Of a stretch of DNA of 64,000 nucleotides, positions 59,653 through 64,000 are shown piece by piece. This stretch comes from Cheiracanthium punctorium. Its lineage: Eukaryota; Arthropoda; Arachnida; Araneae; Cheiracanthiidae. Within the stretch, counting starts at the first letter, position 1. The number at the start of each line of letters is the position of its first letter. The notes under the pieces are model-generated. The model was not told the DNA's origin. It made no database searches and worked only from the letters and a program-made list of their open reading frames with translations. The stretch is taken from assembly GCA_038373885.1 (NCBI GenBank), contig JAWZYV010000771.1, forward strand, positions 248,001-312,000, given 5' to 3'. Both the position numbers and the translations under genes were made by a program.

Positions 59653-60659
59653 TAGGGTAGTCGGGGGTAAAGTCGCACGAGGCAAAGATCCGAATGCGTT
59701 TATTTTTTTATTTTTTAGAAATCTAAATTAGCCATACCGATTTTCTCACACGTTCCTTTGATGGCACTGGTTTTGCAAACAAAGAATCACGGATGTGCAA
59801 TCGTCAGTTTTCATACTACGAGGGTAATTACTTACATGAGTATTTCGATGTAGATTTAAAAAAAAAACTTAATTTTTGCTCTGAATTTTACAGATTTATG
59901 TTTTAAGGGCTTTTCACATGCGAAGCTAACCTAATAATGATCTCATTACTTCGCGTTTCAAGTGGCACGACTTTTGACTAAAACCGCAGGAAAGCAAATT
60001 TCATTTCTTCATCTAATGGGGCAAGAATCTGCATGTATGATGGGGTAAAGATCTGAATGTGGATGTTTGCCCATACATTCGCATGTGCGAATATCAAACA
60101 AATCTTCTGAGCCTTCCAATAACCATCATATTGTGTTAAGTTCTGGGCCTTCTATTTATGATGTCCATCAAGACCGGAAAAATCTACTGCCCGGCATGCA
60201 AGATCATGTAAAATTTTCGGCCAGGATCTTATTTATTTGTTTATTATTATTATTAATTTTTTTTTCCGCCGATTCGGTTTGTGATTGCAACATTTACGCT
60301 CACATCAGTTCGTTTAAGCAATATGATAAGTTTTTCTACGGCCCTTAGAAATTTGAGTTCCTTTTAGTTCTATAAAAATCAACTTCCTTTCCTCTATTTT
60401 GTAAGTTTCTCCAATTAAATTTAACTGAAAGTGATTATTTTTACTTTTGTCAGTCTGATTTTGCTAAACAAAGTTTAAAATACGTACTTTAGAGAATGTT
60501 ATCATATTAAATCAAAATTTTCTAGGACAAAATTTTCCTGGTTGACAGGTAAAGGTCTAAGCTATATTCTAATAAAAAGTTAGGCGCATAACTTGCTTCC
60601 ATTTTTCAGAAATCAGTTATAATTCAAATTTGATTACCTTTATACCCACCTACCCTACT
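59653..60659. mobile_element. Possible ~1-kb TIR element (TAGGGTAG ends)
   Basis: TAGGGTAGTCGGGGGTAAAG at the left faces TAGGGTAGGTGGGTATAAAG (reverse complement) at the right. A GGGGTAAAGATCTGAATGTG phrase recurs internally. Flanking TA is compatible with a Tc1/mariner-type insertion. The match is short, and no coding sequence was recognised. Confidence 0.4.
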
Positions 60660-61167
60660 ACTGCTACAGTATTGCAAAGGTGATGATTTAGATACTTCGG
60701 GCGTTTGTTGTAGGCACTGTGATAATATTTTTTTTAATTACAACTCATTTAAATTTGTTTCGGGTGAAAGATGATGGACATTTAAAAAAAATCTTTATTT
60801 TTGTGCAATCCCCAAAGTAAAAATGTTGTCACAGAGAACGTAGAAAGTGCGGTTATGTCTATAACTGAAAGTCTGCATACGCATAAAGAACTATTATGCA
60901 TTTTTAGTAAGAAGAAAAAATAATTGAACTCATAAAAGACTGCCTAATTTTTTGCAATTGTGATGAAGAAAGGTATGGGATTTTAGAGTCAGTGTAAGGA
61001 AGATAAGTTCATTTCAAGTTTCTAATTTCTTTTTAAGCATAGAGATTGAAAATATGGCAAGCATTATTGACAAAGTATTAATCTGTGATCCACTATTTAA
61101 ATTTTTTAGAAATTATTTATAGATATATATACTGAATACGGAATACGCAATGTTTTGTTTTTAAAAA
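60660..61167. other. AT-rich intergenic sequence
   Basis: Nothing recognised. Confidence 0.5.
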
Positions 61168-62189
61168 CTAGGGCCCAAGGCCCCCAGACTCGCTACGCTC
61201 GCTTTTCGTATGAGGCATTCGGCCCATAATCAGGCTTATTCGTAAAAAAGACATAATTTCAACAGACAAAACCCGAAGATTGGATCAGATAGAATGTTAC
61301 TGAGAATGTTACTGAGTTATCAGATAGAATCACTGAAAATGTTACTGAATGTAACTGAATGTTATAAGCTACACATTGCTTGGTTCATTAGTACATAAAA
61401 ATTTAAACTTCCCACTACAGTAGACCCCCTACCCCTCATAATACGGAAGATACTTTGTTATGGGAATCCGTGTTGTACGGGTCCTGAGCTATACTCCATC
61501 TGGAGTGCGGACTCCGCTTATAATCGCTGGAAAAATTATTTGCACTCCTCAGAAACACAATGATATTTAATGTTGCCAATCAAAAGTAATATTAATTAGG
61601 AGCTAAAGCGTAATAAAAGCAGAACGTCTGTTTCAGCTGTATTTTTAATAATGTAAAACCTATTGGACACCTTGCGAATTTGCCACCCATGGCGATTTTT
61701 CATTATTTGGCGACTTGCGTACATGTAAAGTTAATAAAAGCTACGTAACAGATAGAATAGCCTGCCACCAATGGCGACTTTTCATTATTTGGCGATTTAC
61801 ACATGCTCACAACCTATATTTACTGTTCATTTAATGTTACCAGAAAACCGTTATCCATATTTTTATTTACATAATCGTTTGCAGATTGGCGTACATAACA
61901 CCACGAATTATACCATCTCGTCGCGCTAGCAAATATCCAAAGTGTACTATAACTGCTATAATGGCATAGCTAACGCCGCCAAATATTTCTACTGGTAGCA
62001 AATAATCCAGCTGGACGAGAACCAGCTTTAAAATAATCTGCATTTTAATTATTTTTCATTTTCAAGATAGTAGTTATTCTGTTTTGGAAAAACGAATAAT
62101 CTCTAATTCTAAACTCCTGTTGTCTACGCGAACTTACTATTTGAAAATTGTCAACTTTGTGTAACACATTTTGAGTTACTTATTTCATA
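61168..62189 (+). repeat. ~1-kb interspersed repeat, copy 2
   Basis: Direct-orientation sister of 495-1481. Differs by substitutions and by an extra ~60 bp near 61300-61365 made of duplicated AATGTTACTGA phrases, and lacks a ~35-bp segment near the CTTTCTTCC of copy 1. Confidence 0.85.
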
Positions 62190-62973
62190 TAGTTTTTATT
62201 TTGGCGTAAAATGGGCGTAATTCAAACTCATGTTTTAAATTTCACGCGATTCTAGATACTTGGAAACGCTTTGTTGCAAAGGAATGAATGATTTTATGCC
62301 AAATGTGGCAACCATTTTATTTATATTTTCAGTTTTTTATTAATATCTTCTAAAATAACTCGATTTTCGAAATTTAAATCAGTTTAGCAGGTTTCTCGGA
62401 ATTTTTTGAATCTGTGGGCACCTTAGTCGAAACTCAAATACCTACGGTTTAGGAGGAGATGGGTCCACAAGCTTTGACAGCGCCAGCGGACTTTACCTTT
62501 TTTTAGAATAGAGAGATTCATTTCTTCAAAACAGTAAACAAATCACATAGTATTGCTATTTTTTTGTGTCAAGACGCAGTACACTGGGGCTATTTACAAA
62601 AGGGAGGAATAATGTAAAGATGATAGTAAAATTTTACCACTAAATTCTAAACGCAATGATATTGCAATCCCTGTTTCTCATAGCCTTTTTACTGCTAAGG
62701 TAGATATGCTGAGCTGAGGCCACCCTAGTTTTGAGCACCCCTTTAACGCGCAGTGTTCCCGCTCTGGGAACACCAAACTCTGACGTTTTGGCTGTTGCCA
62801 GTCACGAAGAATAGATTTGATTTCTATAAAAATAGTTGCGGGTGACATAGCTCCACTAGAATCCTTTACTTTTTAACACGTCATTTTCCGTAAAAAAATG
62901 GTCACGATTATTTTAAACAGCACTGACATCTGCTGAAAAAATGGAAGGATGCGAGAACAGCTGCATAGATTGC
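62190..62973. other. Intergenic sequence
   Basis: Has a small GTGTTCCC/GGGAACAC hairpin near 62752. No gene recognised. Confidence 0.5.
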
Positions 62974-63216
62974 CCAATGCTGAGAAAAGGGCAGCCGTTG
63001 CCATCGCTCGACTTAACTACCAGCAAGATGGCGGACGATCGAAACGTTCATCGCGTGCCACAGATCTAGAGACCCTTTTTTTGACGCTGTGCGGCACAGC
63101 TAGCTGTTAAAAAGGGTCTCTTGATCTGTGGCACGCGATGAACGTTTCGATCGTCCGCCATCTTGCTGGTAGTTAAGTCGAGCGATGGCAACGGCTGCCC
63201 TTTTTTTCAGCATTGG
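62974..63216. repeat. Foldback element with ~107-bp arms
   Basis: 62974-63080 and 63109-63216 are inverted copies with only a few mismatches (shared AGCAAGATGGCGGACGATCG and its complement). The 28-base loop contains its own small hairpin, GCTGTG-CGG-CACAGC. The arms are GC-richer than the surroundings. No terminal duplication was found. Confidence 0.92.
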
Positions 63217-63479
63217 GAAAGGGTTGCGCCTCAAAGGGTTAAAAAATCTGGAGTGAGTCCACTTCCGAATACTTGATCTTTACCAAGCGCTTAAATAAAT
63301 TTCTTTCAACTCAATCAAATGTAGTGTTTAGACTCTAGTGCACTTAAAATGATTTGAGTGCATAAACCGCTATAATGTATGAGAATACTTTTTAGTAGAC
63401 CTGTAAAAACTGTAAGCCGTACACACACTAAAATATATGCATTATGTAAGACAGTGATCTGTAATATGCGTATGCCAAA
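63217..63479. other. Intergenic sequence
   Basis: Nothing recognised. Confidence 0.5.
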
Positions 63480-64000
63480 TGACTGACTATCGCCAAATTT
63501 GTTGACATTTCGGCAAAACTCGCCAAGGTCGAGGACAGACGGCGAGATTTTGGGCATGTACCAAACAATGACTGTCTACAATTTTATTATATTGAAGATG
63601 TCCATAGACATTAAAGTACTGAAATTCTTTTCGGTGGTCCTGTAAATAAACTCTCCAGTAGATTGGAACCAAAAATCGAGATGCACAACTAGATGTTAGA
63701 GCAATCTTATATATGAAATTTCATAATAGTTTTTGAGAGTTAAATATGCACACACGTACACCAAAAGTCGCCAAGCTTGGCGAATTTTGGCATAGTTCTT
63801 GAGGGAGGCGCGTGACCGTGGTCGGACCATTACCTAACTTATGTGGTAGGACGGTATTGTGCTTGAAATGGATGAATGCCCCTAAAATTGCCATTGACTG
63901 TAATGTATTGGAAATCTTTTGAGTGTTCTTGTAGCAGAACTGTAAATGATAAAGACACTTTTTTTAATGGATAAATTCATTTTCTAACTCTTTACAGCAT
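63480..64000 (-). repeat. Hairpin-ended repeat family, copy C (minus, runs off the window)
   Basis: Reverse complement of 35885-36560 of copy A: GGCGA minisatellite unit at 63490-63560, the AAGCTT-centred inverted repeat at 63761-63790, and the block CCGTGGTCGGACCATTACCT. The hairpin end would lie beyond 64000. Confidence 0.85.

Overview
This window reads as AT-rich, non-coding nuclear DNA of an animal, most likely an arthropod. Chelicerate (for example a spider) is my guess from the mix of transposon families; I ran no search. I found no intact host gene, rRNA or canonical tRNA gene. Almost everything recognisable is transposable-element DNA: non-LTR retrotransposons, Helitrons, hAT-like and Tc1/mariner-like elements, SINE-like tRNA heads, foldback palindromes and tandem repeats. 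Most open frames here are chance frames in AT-rich sequence or lie inside repeats.

Layout. 0.5-1.5 kb holds one copy of a ~1 kb repeat whose sister is at 61.2-62.2 kb. A broken IS630/Tc1-like transposase follows at 2.1-2.9 kb. At 4.6-7.0 kb there is a GC-rich stretch and two 3' ends of a Jockey-like retrotransposon with CAGT-repeat tails; further 3' ends lie at 47.3 and 56.3 kb. 7-21 kb is mostly featureless AT-rich DNA with hairpins, microsatellites and two 165-bp hAT-type MITEs. 21.2-23.6 kb is a minus-strand Helitron relic, followed by a SINE-like unit, a 394-bp TA-flanked MITE and a second SINE-like unit. 28.2-30.4 kb is a mariner-type non-autonomous transposon with two palindromic insertions or modules. 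35-42 kb holds two inverted copies of a hairpin-ended repeat family with TTTGGCGA minisatellites (a third copy ends the window), enclosing a 1.46-kb Helitron made of eight ~155-bp units and two MITEs. 42.2-44.9 kb is a Helitron with a decayed Rep-region reading frame.

48.1-55.6 kb is the most informative part. A full-length 5.7-kb I-clade-like LINE (minus strand; ORF1 with zinc knuckles, ORF2 with endonuclease, reverse transcriptase and RNase H) has inserted, with a 15-bp target-site duplication, into one arm of an older ~650-bp-arm palindrome. ORF1 is open. ORF2 is in a single frame throughout, broken only by two stop codons, so the insertion is fairly young. A hAT MITE with its own 8-bp duplication sits just beside it.

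57.6-59.2 kb is a TIR-bounded repeat with a nested mariner deletion derivative, 59.7-60.7 kb is a possible further TIR element, and 63.0-63.2 kb is a 107-bp-arm foldback. No cellular pathway or operon is encoded; the story is successive transposon insertion, nesting and decay.
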